Origin: Mycobacteriaceae bacterium
Lineage (GTDB): Bacteria; Actinomycetota; Actinomycetes; Mycobacteriales; Mycobacteriaceae
Length of the DNA stretch: 6,456 nucleotides
NCBI GenBank assembly: GCA_019242135.1
Contig: JAFAWC010000682.1
Coordinates: 1-6,456 of the forward strand
Direction: 5' to 3'
Shown: positions 5,938 to 6,456 of the stretch, in pieces
Numbering within the stretch: the stretch's first letter is position 1
How the letters are laid out: each line of letters opens with the position of its first letter
Program-made: the position numbers and the translations under genes
The notes under the pieces: model-generated
Databases searched by the model: none
Told to the model about the DNA's origin: nothing
The model's input: the letters and a program-made list of their open reading frames with translations, nothing else

Positions 5938-6456
5938 ATGACGACAACACCCCCCGGCCGGGAACCTCTGCGCGTCATCCAGTGGACTACAGGCAACATC
6001 GGCCGCCGGTCGCTGCACGCCATCATCGGCCGCCCCGACATGGAACTCGTCGGCGTCTACGCACACGGCACGGAGAAAGTCGGCGCTGACGCGGCCGACC
6101 TTGCCGGCTGGCCGGAGCCCACCGGTATCAAGGCGACCAACGACATCGACGCGCTGATCGCGCTGCAACCCGATGCCTGCTGCTATAACCCATTGTGGCC
6201 CAACGTCGATGAGCTGGTCCGGTTGCTCGAGGCGGGCGTCAATGTGTGCTCCAGCGCGGCGTGGATCACCGGCGGCAAGCAGACCCCACAGGACCGCGAG
6301 CGCATCCAGAAGGCCTGCGTCCAAGGTGATTCCACAATGTTCGGCAGCGGCGCCCACCCCGGGATGAGCAACCTGGTGGGGATGGTGCTCAGCGGCGCAT
6401 GCGAGCGCGTCGACGAGATCCGAATCACCGAGTCGGTGGACTGCTCGACGTACGAG
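5938..6456 (+). CDS. Dihydrodipicolinate-reductase-like NAD(P)-binding oxidoreductase, C-terminus cut by window edge
   Basis: From the ATG at 5938 the frame is open for 173 codons to the window edge. The N-terminus is a Rossmann fold: [16 protein letters not shown] (11-26) gives the first strand and the glycine-bearing nucleotide loop (Gly19, Gly22), followed by MELVGVY (34-40) as the second strand. Residues 67-80 ([14 protein letters not shown]) and the following CYNPLWPN resemble the dihydrodipicolinate-reductase N-terminal domain family. In mycobacteria this family includes many poorly characterised NAD(P)H-dependent dehydrogenases related to 2,4-diaminopentanoate dehydrogenase. [11 protein letters not shown] (136-146) is another characteristic-looking stretch. 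It is unlikely to be the lysine-pathway DapB, because the product looks longer and lacks DapB's usual opening. No Shine-Dalgarno is present, and a palindrome lies directly upstream, so the mRNA may be leaderless. The substrate is unknown. Confidence 0.85.
   Translation, partial: MTTTPPGREPLRVIQWTTGNIGRRSLHAIIGRPDMELVGVYAHGTEKVGADAADLAGWPEPTGIKATNDIDALIALQPDACCYNPLWPNVDELVRLLEAGVNVCSSAAWITGGKQTPQDRERIQKACVQGDSTMFGSGAHPGMSNLVGMVLSGACERVDEIRITESVDCSTYE

Overview
The window looks like chromosomal DNA from a GC-rich actinobacterium, most likely a mycobacterium. The evidence is high GC with strong third-position bias, GTG starts, and a gene order that matches, from memory, the M. tuberculosis block Rv2409c-Rv2410c-Rv2411c-rpsT-holA. 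No tRNA, rRNA, CRISPR array, insertion sequence or phage gene is visible. Both ends of the window cut through genes.

Left part (1-958): a membrane protein gene on the minus strand runs off the left edge. It is divergent from a MarR-type regulator on the plus strand. An AT-rich spacer of 78 bases between them carries repeats and candidate promoters for both genes, which suggests that the regulator controls itself and the membrane protein.

Central part (969-4461): a tightly packed minus-strand operon, transcribed from right to left, encodes a circularly permuted ATP-grasp protein, an alpha-E (DUF403) helical protein and a transglutaminase-like cysteine protease. The first junction is a one-base stop/start overlap and the second has a 2-base gap, so the three proteins are very likely made together. 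Comparative genomics predicts that this cassette makes and trims or cross-links an unknown peptide-like product. The chemistry remains unknown. The ATP-grasp protein ends in a run of nine glutamines encoded by a CAG/CAA repeat.

Right part (4462-6456): a divergent promoter region separates the operon from rpsT (ribosomal protein S20, GTG start, good ribosome binding site). rpsT meets holA (DNA polymerase III delta subunit, minus strand) tail to tail with a single base between the stop codons. Beyond holA, a plus-strand gene for a dihydrodipicolinate-reductase-like NAD(P)-binding oxidoreductase begins and runs off the right edge. A perfect 16-base palindrome ends one base before its ATG and overlaps a likely -10 box. 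This suggests a leaderless, repressor-controlled transcript.

The genes are mostly conserved mycobacterial ones. The items most worth following up are the uncharacterised ATP-grasp/alpha-E/transglutaminase cassette, its polyglutamine tail, and the two candidate operator regions.
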